A DNA stretch of 64,000 nt from Solirubrobacter sp963798325 (GCA_963798325.1 CAWCSS010000001.1:62001-126000); one strand, 5' to 3'; positions 9,127 through 17,979 are shown, numbered from the stretch's first letter. A program made the numbers and translations. The notes: generated from the letters alone by a model not told the origin.

Positions 9127-10927
9127 GTGACCGATCAACCCCTTAGCGCCCCGTACGGCGCGTGGCCGTCGCCGATCGCCGGCGACGTGATCGCGCGCGA
9201 CGCGGGCTGGACGCAATCGCTCGTCATGGTCGACGGCGACGCCGTGTACTGGTCAGAGGCGCGGCCGTTGGAGGACGGGCGCGACGTGATCGTGCGCTGG
9301 CGCGATGGCACGGTCGAGGACGTCATCCCGGACGGTTGGAGCGCGCGGACGCGGGTGCACGAATACGGCGGCGGCGCCTACGCCGTGCGCGACGGCGTCG
9401 TGTACTTCTGCCGCGACGCCGATCAGCGGGTGTACGTGGGTTCGAACCCGGTCTCGCCCGAGGGCGCACGCTACGCGGATCTGCAGATCGACGGTGATCG
9501 CATCGTCTGCGTGCGCGAGCGTGAGACCTCGCCCGAGCACACCAACGATCTCGTCGAGATCGTCGGCGGCGAGGTACGGGTGCTGGCTTCCGGCCGCGAC
9601 TTCTATTCCTCGCCGCGGGTGGATGGCTCGCGGATCGCGTTTCTCGCCTGGGATCACCCGCGGATGCCGTGGGAGGGCTGTGAGCTCTTCGTGCTCGAGG
9701 ACGGCGAGCTGACACTGATCGCGGGTGGTGTCGACGAGGCGATCGTCCAGCCGGCGTGGAGCCCTTCCGGCGAGCTCTACTACTGCTCGGACCGCAATGA
9801 CTGGTGGAATCTCTACTGCGGCGAGCGGGCGATCACCTCGCTGGAGGCCGAGGTCGGCGGCCCGCTGTGGGAGTTCGGCGAGTCCTACTACGCGTTCCTC
9901 GACGACGGGCGGATCGCGATCGTCTACTCCTCCGAGGGCACCGACCATCTCGCCCTGATCGAGGACGGCGCGGTCCGCGACGTGCCGCTCGAGCTCACGC
10001 GGATCGTTGATTTGAAGTCCGACGGCACGCGGCTGGTGTTCGTGGGCGCCAAGCCGACGCAGACCTCGCGGGTGCTGCGGCTGGACCCGTCGACCGGGTC
10101 GCTGGAGACCCTGTCCAGCGTCTCCGCGTCGCTGATCCCCGAGGCCTACGTGTCGGTGCCGCGGGCGGTGTCGTTCCCCACCACCGGCGGCAGGACGGCC
10201 CACGCCGTGTTCTATCCGCCGTTCAATCCGGACGTGGTCGCTCCGTCGGGGGAGCTCCCGCCGCTGGTCGTCCGCGTGCACGGCGGGCCGACGGCGCACG
10301 TCGGCTCCACCCTGCGGCCGTCGATCCAGTTCCTCACCAGCCGCGGGTTCGCGGTGGTCGACGTCAACTACGGCGGCTCCACCGGCTACGGGCGCGAGTA
10401 CCGCGAGCGCCTGCGCGGCACATGGGGCGTAGTCGACGTCGACGACTGCGTCGAACTGCGCGCGCTTCCTGGCCGAGACGGGCGAGGTCGACGGGGAGCG
10501 GATGGCGATCACCGGCGGGTCCGCGGGCGGCTGGACGGTGCTCGCCGCGCTGTGCTTTCACCCCGGCGTCTTCGCGTGCGGCGCCGACTACTTCGGCGTC
10601 GCCGAGCTGGCGGGAATGGCGGCCGACACCCACAAGTTCGAGTCGCGTTACCTGGACTACCTGATCCCGCGGGAGCTGTGGGACGAGCGCTCGCCCTTGA
10701 ACCACGCGGACAAGATCCGCGCGCCCGTGATCGTGTTGCAGGGCTCCGAGGACGCGGTGGTGCCGCCGTCGCAGTCCGAGCAGATCGTCGCCGCGCTGCG
10801 CGAGAACGGGATCCGCTGCGAGTACCTGCTCTTCGAGGGCGAGCAGCACGGCTTCCGCAAGGCCGAGAACATCACGCGGGCGGCCGAGGCCGAGCTCGAG
10901 TTCTACCGCTCGATCTTCGACCGATGA
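9127..10927 (+). CDS. S9-family prolyl oligopeptidase/acylaminoacyl peptidase, frameshifted as read
   Basis: A beta-propeller plus alpha/beta-hydrolase serine peptidase of about 600 codons. The first part, from GTG at 9127, is the propeller and the start of the catalytic domain (LPPLVVRVHGGPTAH, VDVNYGGSTGYGREYRERL). The remainder is in the next frame and holds the nucleophile in GGSAGG, the Asp in LQGSEDAVVPP and the His in GEQHGF. The junction is an extra base at about 10453: removing it restores VDVDDCVNCARFLAETGEVD, which is the expected family sequence. All triad residues survive, so I think the gene is intact in the organism and the base is a sequencing error, though a real inactivating mutation is possible. 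Confidence 0.85.
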
Positions 10928-10956
10928 GTTCGCCGGCACGTGTCGTCTCAAGGGGC

Positions 10957-11556
10957 ATGACCAAGATCACCACTGGCGCCAGCGTCTCCCTCGACGGCTT
11001 CATCTCCGGGCCGGACGAGACCGGCTTCGAGCACCTCTTCGCCTGGTACGGCGGCGGGGACGTGGTCATCGAGACCACCAGCCCGAACCTCACGTTCCGC
11101 CTCACCGAAGAGGACGCCGCGCAGGTGCGGGCGATCATCGACGAGATCGGCTGCTTCGTCGTCGGCCGCCACCTGTTCGACATCACCAACGGCTGGGGCG
11201 GGCAGCACACGCTCGGCATCCACTGCGTCGTGCTCACCCACTCGGTGCCCGAGGGCTGGCACGACGACGAGCACTACACGTTCGTGACCGACGGTGGCAT
11301 CGAGCGGGCGATCGAGGTCGCGCGCTCGAAGGCCGGCGACAAGGACGTGGGGCTCAACGGCGGCACGATCGCCTCGCAGGCGCTGGACGCCGGCCTGGTG
11401 GACGAGATCGGGGTCGATCTCGTCCCGGTGGTGCTGGGCGGCGGGCGGCCGTTCTTCGGCGCGCTGCGCAACGGGCCGTTCGTGCTCGAAGGCCCGATCT
11501 CAAGCGTGCAGGGCCACCGCGTCACCCACCTGCGCTATCGCGTAGCGCGCTCCTGA
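10957..11556 (+). CDS. Dihydrofolate reductase-fold (RibD C-terminal-like) protein
   Basis: A cytosolic protein of about 199 residues with the RibD_C/DHFR-like fold. It shows ASVSLDGFISG at the start, a CFVVGRHLFD strand, a GLNGGTIASQALDAGLVDEI nucleotide-binding stretch and VVLGGGRPFF. Family members bind NADPH, but most of this branch has no assigned reaction, so it is not a proven dihydrofolate reductase. The ATG at 10957 follows AAGGGG closely. An in-frame ATG at 10924 overlaps the peptidase stop as ATGA and would add 11 residues; coupling to the peptidase is then likely. The 3' end overlaps the convergent HbpS-like gene by 35 bases. Confidence 0.85.
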   Translation: MTKITTGASVSLDGFISGPDETGFEHLFAWYGGGDVVIETTSPNLTFRLTEEDAAQVRAIIDEIGCFVVGRHLFDITNGWGGQHTLGIHCVVLTHSVPEGWHDDEHYTFVTDGGIERAIEVARSKAGDKDVGLNGGTIASQALDAGLVDEIGVDLVPVVLGGGRPFFGALRNGPFVLEGPISSVQGHRVTHLRYRVARS

Positions 11557-11929
11557 CGACGTCCTCGTCCTGCTGGCCGGTGCCGCCGGAGGCGCCCATC
11601 GCGCCGATCACCGTGTCTCCGTCGGTGATCGGCAGGCCGCCGATCTGGGGCGTGAAGCGGCCGTGGGTGGCGGCCGAGATCGACGCGCTGAACGCGTGCA
11701 GCTCCTTCATCTTCTCGCCCTGGGCGGCGCTCGGCGCCCCGTAGGCGGCCGCCGTCCACGCCTTGCCGATCGCCACTTCGGGGGCGATCCACGGCGCGCC
11801 GTCCATGCGGTGCAGCGCGACCAGGTGGCCGGCGGCGTCGACGACGGCGAAGGCGAGCTTCAGGCCCTGGCCGGCGGCCTCTGTCTCGCCGTTGGCGATG
11901 TAGGCGGTGGCTTGCTCGAGCGTGATCAT
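11522..11929 (-). CDS. GlcG/HbpS-family heme-binding-like protein
   Basis: A single-domain protein of about 135 residues matching the GlcG/HbpS/PduO-C fold: ITLEQATAYIANGETEAAGQ at the start, FAVVDAAGHLVALHRMDGAP, IGKAWTAAAYG and a C-terminal GAMGASGGTGQQDEDV. Relatives bind heme or cobalamin, or have no known function; heme binding cannot be confirmed from sequence. The ATG overlaps the stop of the upstream SMP-30 gene (ATGA at 11926-11929), so the two form an operon. This pairing hints at a small-molecule oxidation or detoxification role, which is inference. Confidence 0.82.
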   Translation of the reverse strand: MITLEQATAYIANGETEAAGQGLKLAFAVVDAAGHLVALHRMDGAPWIAPEVAIGKAWTAAAYGAPSAAQGEKMKELHAFSASISAATHGRFTPQIGGLPITDGDTVIGAMGASGGTGQQDEDVVRSALRDSAGG

Positions 11930-12813
11930 GCGGCCGGAACCTCGACGGTCGTGGTGAACAGCACTGCCTCGCGCGCGGCCTTTCGGTTCTCCTCGGCGAA
12001 GTCCGGCGCGGAGCACAGGAGCAGGGTCTTTCCGTCCTCGCCGCCGAGCATGCACGCGAACGCGCCCATGCCGTCCGGAAGCTGGATCTCGTCGACGGTC
12101 TCACCACCGGGCGCGATCCGCCGCGTGGGGCCGCCGAGGCCGTCCGCGGCCCACACGTGCCCCTCGGCGTCGAGCGTCATCCCGTCCGGGGCGAAGCCCA
12201 GCCGCGGGAGCATCTCCTCCAGCGAGGCGGGCGCCACCTGCGGCGCGATCTGCCCCCACACGCGGTGGTCGGACAGGCTGCCGTCGGCGGCGACGGTGAA
12301 CGCGCTCACGCGCCCGCCGAAGGTCTCGGCGACCAGCAGCGTGTCCCCGGCGAGGGCCATCCCGTTGGGGAACCAGAGCCCGTCGGCGGCCTGGTGCACG
12401 CTGCCGTCGGGGTCGACGCGCACGAGGGTCGTGCTCGTCGGGTCGGCGCCGTGCATCAGGTCGAAGCCGAAGTTGCCGGCGTAGGCGCGGCCGTGGGCGT
12501 CGACGAGCATGTCGTTGAGCGGACCGCCGCAGTGCTCGCTCACGTCGGCGTGGGTGGTGACCGTGCCGTCCGCGGCACGGCGCAGGATCCGGTGGTCCTT
12601 CATCGAGACGACCAGCAGCGAGTCGTCGGGCAGGAACCCGAGGCCGGACGGCTGGTTCTCGACCTCGCAGACGGCGGTCTCGGTTCCGTCGGGGTCGATC
12701 GTGAAGACGGTGTGGCGGTAGAAATCGGACGCCCACCACCGGCCGCCGTGCCAGCGCGGCCCCTCGAAGAAGGTCCCGCCCTCGACGAGCGGGCGCAGCT
12801 GTCGCTCTCCCAT
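11926..12813 (-). CDS. SMP-30/gluconolactonase/LRE-family protein
   Basis: A six-bladed beta-propeller of about 295 residues. The family is metal-dependent lactonases such as gluconolactonase and regucalcin. Supporting stretches are EGPRWHGGRWWASDF at the N-terminus (Glu is the first metal ligand), GGPLNDMLVDAHGRAYAGNF with the conserved Asn-Asp, WFPNGMALAGDTLLVAET and DGMTLDAEGHVWAAD with the distal Asp. No signal peptide is visible, so it is probably cytosolic. It is followed by the overlapping HbpS-like gene. Only 23 bases separate its start from the divergent LLM oxidoreductase, suggesting shared control. The sugar lactone or other substrate is unknown. Confidence 0.88.
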   Translation of the reverse strand: MGERQLRPLVEGGTFFEGPRWHGGRWWASDFYRHTVFTIDPDGTETAVCEVENQPSGLGFLPDDSLLVVSMKDHRILRRAADGTVTTHADVSEHCGGPLNDMLVDAHGRAYAGNFGFDLMHGADPTSTTLVRVDPDGSVHQAADGLWFPNGMALAGDTLLVAETFGGRVSAFTVAADGSLSDHRVWGQIAPQVAPASLEEMLPRLGFAPDGMTLDAEGHVWAADGLGGPTRRIAPGGETVDEIQLPDGMGAFACMLGGEDGKTLLLCSAPDFAEENRKAAREAVLFTTTVEVPAA

Positions 12814-12824
12814 CAGGGGGACCC

Positions 12825-12830
12825 TATCCT
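12825..12830 (+). promoter_or_regulatory. Candidate leaderless -10 element for the LLM oxidoreductase gene
   Basis: TATCCT sits six bases before the ATG at 12837. A TANNNT hexamer at this distance would place the transcription start on or beside the start codon, the leaderless layout common in actinobacteria. The whole region between the two divergent starts is only 23 bases, so the opposite promoter must overlap it. No Shine-Dalgarno sequence precedes this ATG. Confidence 0.45.
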
Positions 12831-12836
12831 GGACAG

Positions 12837-13859
12837 ATGCGACTCAGTGTGCTGGACCAGTCGCCGATCTCTGAAGGGTCGTCGGGCGCGCAGGCGCTGC
12901 ACAACACGATCGACCTCGCGCAGCTGGCGGATTCGCTCGGCTACACGCGCTACTGGGTCGCCGAGCATCACGGCGGGCCGATGCTCGCCGGCCCCTCGCC
13001 GGAAGCCCTGATCGGGCCGATCGCGTCGGCCACGTCGTCGATCCGCGTCGGCAGCGGCGGCGTGATGCTCCCGCACTACAGCCCGTTCAAGGTCGCGGAG
13101 ACCTTCTCGGTCCTGTCCGGCCTCTATCCCGGGCGGATCGACCTCGGGCTGGGCCGCGCGGCCGGCACGGACCCGATGACGACGCACGCGCTCCAGCGCG
13201 ACCGCTCGAAGGCGATGCCCGACGACTTCCCGCAGCAACTGGCCGAGCTGCTCGGCTACTACGACGGGACGATCCCGCTGTCGAACCCGCTCGCGCGGCT
13301 GCAGAAGATCCTCCCGGGGCGCCCGGAGATCCCCGAGGTGTGGCTGCTCGGCTCCTCGCCACAGAGCGCGGTCTGGGCCGCCGAGCTCGGCCTCCCCTAC
13401 TCCTTCGCGGATTTCATCAACCCGGCGGGGGCGGAGATCGCCGCGCTCTACCGGCGCGAGTTCCAGGCGGGTGCGCGGCTCGAGGACCCGGTCCAGACGG
13501 TGGCCGTGTGGGCGATCGCGGCCGACTCCACCGAGGAGGCGGAACGGCTCGCGTCGAGCTCGCGGATGTCGTTCGCCATGCTGCGCAAGGGCCGCCTGAT
13601 CGAGGTCCCGCATCCCGACACGGCGACCGCGTTCCTGGAGCGCCAGGGCGGCGGCGAGCCGCGCCGGCGCGCGATCCTCGGGACGGCCGAGGAGGTGCGG
13701 GCGGGCATCGAGGCGGTGGCGTCCGACTACGGCGCCGAAGAGGTGATCGTCGTGACCATCACCTGGGACCACGAGGCCCGCCGTCGCTCCTACGAGCTCA
13801 TCGCCGCCGAGTTCGGGCTGTCCGCGAGCGCGCCGATCGCCCGCGCGACGAGCGGCTGA
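12837..13859 (+). CDS. LLM-class flavin-dependent oxidoreductase (luciferase-like, MsnO8-type)
   Basis: A TIM-barrel flavin-dependent monooxygenase-like enzyme of about 340 residues, using FMNH2 or F420. The start LSVLDQSPISEGSSGAQAL is diagnostic of the MsnO8 branch. It is followed by RYWVAEHHGGPMLAGPSPE, IRVGSGGVMLPHYSPFKVAE and FSVLSGLYPGRIDLGLGRA, then a long TIM-barrel tail (VWLLGSSPQSA, ILGTAEEVRAGIEA). The substrate is unknown for almost all members. It is divergent from SMP-30/HbpS with a very short shared control region. An inverted repeat at 13935-13950 may end its transcript. Confidence 0.9.
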   Translation: MRLSVLDQSPISEGSSGAQALHNTIDLAQLADSLGYTRYWVAEHHGGPMLAGPSPEALIGPIASATSSIRVGSGGVMLPHYSPFKVAETFSVLSGLYPGRIDLGLGRAAGTDPMTTHALQRDRSKAMPDDFPQQLAELLGYYDGTIPLSNPLARLQKILPGRPEIPEVWLLGSSPQSAVWAAELGLPYSFADFINPAGAEIAALYRREFQAGARLEDPVQTVAVWAIAADSTEEAERLASSSRMSFAMLRKGRLIEVPHPDTATAFLERQGGGEPRRRAILGTAEEVRAGIEAVASDYGAEEVIVVTITWDHEARRRSYELIAAEFGLSASAPIARATSG

Positions 13860-13934
13860 CGCCCGGCGCGGCCGACGGCCTGGCGCCTCACCTCCCGGAT
13901 GCCGGCGTGCGACCCACGCCATGGCACCGCACGC

Positions 13935-13950
13935 CCCGACCGGTGTCGGG
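13935..13950. terminator. Weak hairpin between the LLM and MBL-like genes
   Basis: CCCGAC-CGGT-GTCGGG forms a six-base-pair perfect stem with a four-base loop 76 bases after the LLM stop. It is followed by TTGAGAAG rather than a T-run, so it is only a weak terminator candidate. The remainder of 13860-14011 shows no gene. Confidence 0.3.
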
Positions 13951-14011
13951 TTGAGAAGATCAGTGCGGTGGCTGGCTACTTCACAGACTCGAAGGGTGGG
14001 GCGCGCGTTCA

Positions 14012-14620
14012 ATGGCCGAAAGGGAGCTGACCGAACACCCGCTGGGGCTGACCTGGCAGGGCGGCGACATGCTGCAGCGCTCCGCCCACGCGCTGGTGGA
14101 CGACGGCCGCGTCTGGCTCGTCGACCCGTTCGACGACGAGGAGGCGCTGTCGCGTGCGCAGTCGCTCGGGGAGATCGTCGGTGTCCTGCAGCTGTTCGTC
14201 GCCCACGAGCGCGACGGCGAGGCGATCGCCGAGCGCGTCGGCGCGCCGTTCTTGAAGCTCCCGGACGTGATCGGAGACTCGCCCTTCTCCGTGCTGAACC
14301 TGGACAAGCTGGTCTGGAAGGAGCGTGCGCTCTGGTGGCCGGAGCGCAAGGGGCTGATCGTCGCCGAGTCGATCGGCAGCGGGCAGTTCTACGCGATCGG
14401 CAAGGGCCCGACCGGCGTGCACATGATGCGCCGCGCACTGCCGCCTCAGGACCTGCGCTCGTTCCTGCCCGAGCACCTGCTGATGGGCCACGGCCCGCCG
14501 ATCCACGGCGGCGAGGCAGCGGCCGCCCTGATCGACGCGCTCGACCGCTCCCGGCGCGACATCCCGGCCTTCGTCCTGAAGGCTCCCGGGCTTATGCGCA
14601 ACATGCGACGGCGATCCTAG
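14012..14620 (+). CDS. Metallo-beta-lactamase-fold-like protein lacking the metal motif
   Basis: A hypothetical protein of about 202 residues. Its layout recalls a degenerate metallo-beta-lactamase fold: HALVDDGRVWLVDPFDDEEA, LQLFVAHERDGEAIAERVGA, LWWPERKGLIVAESIGSGQF and LLMGHGPPIHGGEAAAALID. The HxHxDH zinc motif is absent, so catalysis is doubtful. The family is inferred from the strand/loop pattern and the GHGPPIHGG stretch, which is common in this fold. The STAS gene follows 14 bases later on the same strand. Confidence 0.6.
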   Translation: MAERELTEHPLGLTWQGGDMLQRSAHALVDDGRVWLVDPFDDEEALSRAQSLGEIVGVLQLFVAHERDGEAIAERVGAPFLKLPDVIGDSPFSVLNLDKLVWKERALWWPERKGLIVAESIGSGQFYAIGKGPTGVHMMRRALPPQDLRSFLPEHLLMGHGPPIHGGEAAAALIDALDRSRRDIPAFVLKAPGLMRNMRRRS

Positions 14621-14621
14621 G

Positions 14622-14627
14622 TAGCGT
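14622..14627 (+). promoter_or_regulatory. Candidate leaderless -10 element for the STAS gene
   Basis: TAGCGT lies seven bases before the ATG at 14635, overlapping the end of the upstream gene's intergenic gap. It matches the TANNNT spacing seen before several other starts here. No Shine-Dalgarno-like sequence is present. Confidence 0.3.
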
Positions 14628-14634
14628 CCCGCTC

Positions 14635-14971
14635 ATGTTCACCCTCGACCACGACCCCGTCGACGGCAGCCACCTGATCGTCGCTGGGGGCGAACTCGAC
14701 CTCGCCGCCACCTCCGAGATGAGTGCCATCTTCGCCATGGCGGCCGCCGGCCCGCAGGACGCCGTGGTCCTCGACCTCACGGGGGTCGACTTCATCGACT
14801 CCAGCGCCCTCGGGCACGATCCTCCGCGCCGCACAATCGCTGGAGGCCTCCGGCAAGCGCCTGCACGTCGTCACGCCCGAAGGCCCGGTCAAGCGACTGC
14901 TCGAGATCACGGGCACGGCGTCGCGCTTCACACTGCACGCCACCCGCGACGACGCGTTCGCCGCCGCATAG
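14635..14971 (+). CDS. STAS-domain anti-sigma factor antagonist, frameshifted as read
   Basis: A single STAS domain of about 111 residues, as in SpoIIAA/RsbV-type antagonists that bind anti-sigma kinases. The first frame gives MFTLDHDPVDGSHLIVAGGE, then LDLTGVDFIDSSALG with the phosphorylatable serine in the DSSALG loop. The rest (TILRAAQSLEASGKRLHVV, TPEGPVKRLLEITG) lies in the next frame. An extra G in the GGG run at 14812-14814 explains the break: its removal restores the canonical DSSALGTIL. No RsbW-type kinase is adjacent. Probably intact in the organism. Confidence 0.8.
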
Positions 14972-15007
14972 CGCCGGAGCCATCGCGGCCAGTTCCTCGT
15001 TCGTGGT

Positions 15008-16324
15008 CTACTTCCCGAGGATCTCCAGGCCGCGCCGGCCCTCATCCGCGCGGCCGGCCTCGATCGCCGCGCGGTAGGCGGTCGCGGCGTCCTCGCGGGC
15101 GACGTCGGTCAGCAGCGCGCCGAGCAACAGTGACGCGTCGGCGTTGCCGACGAACGCCGCGGCCCGCAGCGCCTCCTCGGCCTGGCGTTTGTCGCCGCTG
15201 AGGCCGGACAGCAGCGCGACGCCGATCAGCGCGTCGAGCGCACCCGCGTGCGCCGCCTCGCGGAACGCGTCGGCGGCCTCCGCCCCGCGTCCCTGAGCGG
15301 CCAGGCGCGCGGCGAGCTCGGCGAGCGCCGCGACGTCACCGCCGGCGGCGCGCGCCTCGAGCTCCGGCTCCACGTCGCCCGCGGGCACGAGGTCCTGCTC
15401 GGCGTTCCCCGGCGGCGCGAGCTCCGGCCCCTCGGCGAGGTGGTCGCTGAGCAGCCCTACGAGGATCAGCCACGCCCGCTGGTTGCCGGCCGCGACCGCC
15501 TCGCGGTAGGTCGCGAGCGCCATCTCGTCGTCGAGGGTGAGCGCGAGGCGGACCTGTGCGAGCTCGTCGCCGTTTGCCGCCGCCGCGCGCAGCGCCTCGG
15601 TCGCCTCGGCCGCGCGGCGCTGCACCAGCAGGATCGACGCGTGGTCCGGGAGCGCGCCGATGTCGCCATGCTCGATCGCCGTGCGGAAGGCGCGCTCGGC
15701 CTCGTCGATGCGGCCTTGGCGCTCGAGCATCACGCCCAGCCCGCGCCACGCGCCCTGATCGCCGGCGACGATCGCGGCCCGGTACGCGGCCTCGGCGTCG
15801 GCGATGCGTTCCGGCACGCGGGCGAGTGCGTTGGCCAGGCTGCGAGCGGCGTCCGGGTCGCCCGACTCGATCGCGGTGGCGAACACGACCTCCGCCTCCT
15901 CGAACCGGCCCGGCTGGGCGGCCAACAGCCGCGCCAGCGGCCGCAGCGCCCAGGGGTCGGCGATCGCCGCCTCGCGCAGGATCGTCTCCGCCTCCAGCGC
16001 GCGCCCGGGGTCGCGGGCCACGAGCTGGCCGAGCCCGCGCAGCATGCCCTCGGCCGACATCGCCTGCTCGAAGACCGCCTCGGCTTCAGCGTCGCGGCCC
16101 GGCTGACTGTAGAGCAGCCAGGCGAGCCCGGGGAGCGCCCGCTGCTGGCCTCGCTCCGCAAGCACCCGCCACAGCGGCTCGGCCTCGTCGGGATCGGCGA
16201 TCGTCGCCAGCCAGTAGCTGGCTTCGCCGTCCTCGTCGCCTGCCGCGATCAGCTCGCGGTAGGCGGCCTTCGCCTCTTCGAGGCGGCCCTCGTTGTGCAG
16301 CGCGAACGCGTCATCCAACGACAT
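15008..16324 (-). CDS. Tetratricopeptide/Sel1-like repeat protein
   Basis: A helical repeat protein of about 438 residues, apparently cytosolic with no signal peptide. It is built of roughly 35-residue units with A..AE.....AI..GD..A patterns, for example RIDEAERAFRTAIEHGDIGA and RIADAEAAYRAAIVAGDQGA. Such repeats are protein-binding scaffolds; no partner can be named. It lies directly downstream of the HAD phosphatase: its ATG at 16324 overlaps the end of that gene by 14 bases, so the LysR-HAD-TPR genes form one coupled minus-strand operon. Confidence 0.85.
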   Translation of the reverse strand: MSLDDAFALHNEGRLEEAKAAYRELIAAGDEDGEASYWLATIADPDEAEPLWRVLAERGQQRALPGLAWLLYSQPGRDAEAEAVFEQAMSAEGMLRGLGQLVARDPGRALEAETILREAAIADPWALRPLARLLAAQPGRFEEAEVVFATAIESGDPDAARSLANALARVPERIADAEAAYRAAIVAGDQGAWRGLGVMLERQGRIDEAERAFRTAIEHGDIGALPDHASILLVQRRAAEATEALRAAAANGDELAQVRLALTLDDEMALATYREAVAAGNQRAWLILVGLLSDHLAEGPELAPPGNAEQDLVPAGDVEPELEARAAGGDVAALAELAARLAAQGRGAEAADAFREAAHAGALDALIGVALLSGLSGDKRQAEEALRAAAFVGNADASLLLGALLTDVAREDAATAYRAAIEAGRADEGRRGLEILGK

Positions 16325-17006
16325 CCGCGGTCACCGCGTCGAGGTTCGAGAACACCACGTCGGCGAGCGCGAGGGCCTCGTCGGACGGCGGGAAGTGCGG
16401 ATTCGGGATCGCGATCACCTTCAGGCCGGCGGCGTGCGCGGAGCGCAGGCCGGCGTCGGAGTCCTCGATCGCGGTCGCGGTGTCCGCACCCAGACGCCGG
16501 AGCGCCTCCTGATAGACGTCCGGCGCGGGCTTGCCACGCGCGACCTCTTCCGATGAGACCGTCGCCGTGAACAGCTGCGCGACACCCATCTCGGCGAGCA
16601 CCAGGTCGATCACGGGGCGGTTCGACGAAGACGCCAGACCGAGCGCGTGCGTGCTCGCCAGCCGCTCCACGGCCTCGCGCGCCCCTGGCAGCAGCGGCAG
16701 GTGCTCGCGGTACTCGCGCAGCATCGCGGCCACCACCGCCTCGTTGATCTCCTCGACGCTGAGCGGCACGCCGAGTTGCTCGATCAGATAGACCGGCCAC
16801 TCCCTCGAGCTCATCCCGAGCATGTCGGTGGTGGCGCTGTCCTTCCAGGTGCCGCCGTGCTCGTCCACGACGTCGCGGCGCGACTGGTCCCACACCTGCT
16901 CGGAGTCGACCAGCACCCCGTCCAGGTCGAAGATGACACTCGCCTGACGGCTCGCGTCATCGGGGGTGCTCGCCGGCACTCCCGCCTGCTCGGAATTCGA
17001 AGTCAT
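16311..17006 (-). CDS. HAD-superfamily phosphatase (beta-phosphoglucomutase-like)
   Basis: A HAD subfamily IA hydrolase of about 231 residues. Motif I reads VIFDLDGVLVDSE, with the nucleophile and acid/base Asp. Motif II is in LGLASSSNRP, motif III Lys in EEVARGKPAPDVY and motif IV in IEDSDAGLRSAHAAGL. The helical cap lies between motifs I and II. Relatives dephosphorylate or isomerise sugar phosphates; the substrate is not readable. The ATG at 17006 overlaps the LysR stop (ATGA at 17003-17006), so its expression follows the LysR gene. The first 24 residues are a poorly conserved leader and a later start is possible. Confidence 0.9.
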   Translation of the reverse strand: MTSNSEQAGVPASTPDDASRQASVIFDLDGVLVDSEQVWDQSRRDVVDEHGGTWKDSATTDMLGMSSREWPVYLIEQLGVPLSVEEINEAVVAAMLREYREHLPLLPGAREAVERLASTHALGLASSSNRPVIDLVLAEMGVAQLFTATVSSEEVARGKPAPDVYQEALRRLGADTATAIEDSDAGLRSAHAAGLKVIAIPNPHFPPSDEALALADVVFSNLDAVTADVVG

Positions 17007-17920
17007 GCCGCCTGCACGATGGCAGGACGAGCGACGTCCGCGACGGCATCCAGCACGGCTCGGACCGCCGGGTTGGAGTCGGCACCCGCCCGGGAGGCGC
17101 TGAACACGTGACGCCGCGGCGCGGAGCCCGTCAGCGGGATGATCGTCACGCCGGGTGGCGGGGCGGTGTGAGCCAGGCGCGGCACGAGCGAGATGCCCAA
17201 GCCGGCGGCGACGAGCCCCATGACGGCCTGCCAGTCGCCGGAACGGTGCGCGATCCGCGGGCTGAAGCCGGCCGAGCGGCAGCCGGCGATGAACACCTCG
17301 TCGCACGACCAGCCCACCGGTGGCGCCACCCAGGACGCGTCGCCCAACTCCTCGAGATCCAACCGCGCACGTGCCGCGAGGGCGTGGTCGATCGGGAGCA
17401 CGGCGTCGAGGATGTCCCCGAGCAGCTCCTCGCGATGGAAGCGCGGGTCGTCGCGGCGCGGGGCGGCGCGGCACTCCATGCCGAGGATCACGTCGACGTC
17501 GCGGTTGACCAGCAGCGCCATCGCGTCGTCGGTCTCGGCCTCGGTGATCCGCAGCTCGACTTTGGGCGCGGACACCCGCAAGGGCCGCGCGGCCGGCGCG
17601 AGCAGCCCGGCGAGTGCGGTCGGGAAGCCCGCGATCCGCACCTCTCCCGTCGGCGTGGCGTCCTGCGCGGCGAGGTCGCCCTCCATCCGCTCGAGTTGGG
17701 CGAAGAGCGCGTCCGCGTGGCTGAGCAGCACGCGCGCGGCGGGCGTGAGACGGACCGAGCGCCCGGCGGGCTCGAGCACGCCGTGCCCGACCTCGCGCTC
17801 GAGCGCCGCCAGCTGCTGCGAGACGGCGCTGGGCGTCAGGTGCAGCGCGTCGGCGGCCGCGGCCAGCGTGCCGTGATCGGCCACCGCCCGCAGCGTCCGC
17901 AGCCTTCGAAGATCAACCAT
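17003..17920 (-). CDS. LysR-family transcriptional regulator
   Basis: A LysR regulator of about 305 residues. The winged helix-turn-helix occupies the first 60 residues (VDLRRLRTLRAVADHGTLAA, AADALHLTPSAVSQQLAALE). A periplasmic-binding-protein-like effector domain follows from about 90 (VRIAGFPTALAGLLAPA, GLVAAGLGISLVPRLA). I place the start at the ATG at 17920, which matches the family start and leaves a 52-base symmetrical element (17928-17979) free between this gene and the divergent EamA transporter; an in-frame codon at 17941 would bury half of it. The classical expectation is autoregulation plus control of the divergent exporter by an unknown ligand. Confidence 0.9.
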   Translation of the reverse strand: MVDLRRLRTLRAVADHGTLAAAADALHLTPSAVSQQLAALEREVGHGVLEPAGRSVRLTPAARVLLSHADALFAQLERMEGDLAAQDATPTGEVRIAGFPTALAGLLAPAARPLRVSAPKVELRITEAETDDAMALLVNRDVDVILGMECRAAPRRDDPRFHREELLGDILDAVLPIDHALAARARLDLEELGDASWVAPPVGWSCDEVFIAGCRSAGFSPRIAHRSGDWQAVMGLVAAGLGISLVPRLAHTAPPPGVTIIPLTGSAPRRHVFSASRAGADSNPAVRAVLDAVADVARPAIVQAA

Positions 17921-17927
17921 GGAACTC

Positions 17928-17979
17928 GTTCCGTCCGACACTCATACGAACATACGTTCCCATGCCCACCGGACGGAAC
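17928..17979. promoter_or_regulatory. Nested palindromic operator between LysR and EamA genes
   Basis: The outer arms GTTCCGTCCG (17928-17937) and CGGACGGAAC (17970-17979) are exact reverse complements. An inner dyad GAAC-ATAC-GTTC (17948-17959) has exactly the same centre, 17953.5. The outer arms are 42 bases apart centre to centre, about four helical turns. The position between divergent starts fits a LysR tetramer site. The inner dyad also matches the LexA box CGAACRNRYGTTYG in 13 of 14 positions, so SOS control is a second reading. Confidence 0.6.

Noticed and set aside
10440..10510. Programmed +1 frameshift in the S9 peptidase
   Set aside because: There is no slippery heptamer, rare-codon stall or downstream pseudoknot that I can see, and the same kind of extra base occurs in many unrelated genes here.
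10957..11556. True dihydrofolate reductase (folA)
   Set aside because: The sequence fits the RibD C-terminal-like branch and lacks the conserved folate-binding acidic residue pattern of FolA.
14012..14620. Active metallo-beta-lactamase annotation
   Set aside because: The HxHxDH zinc motif is missing, so only the fold can be suggested.
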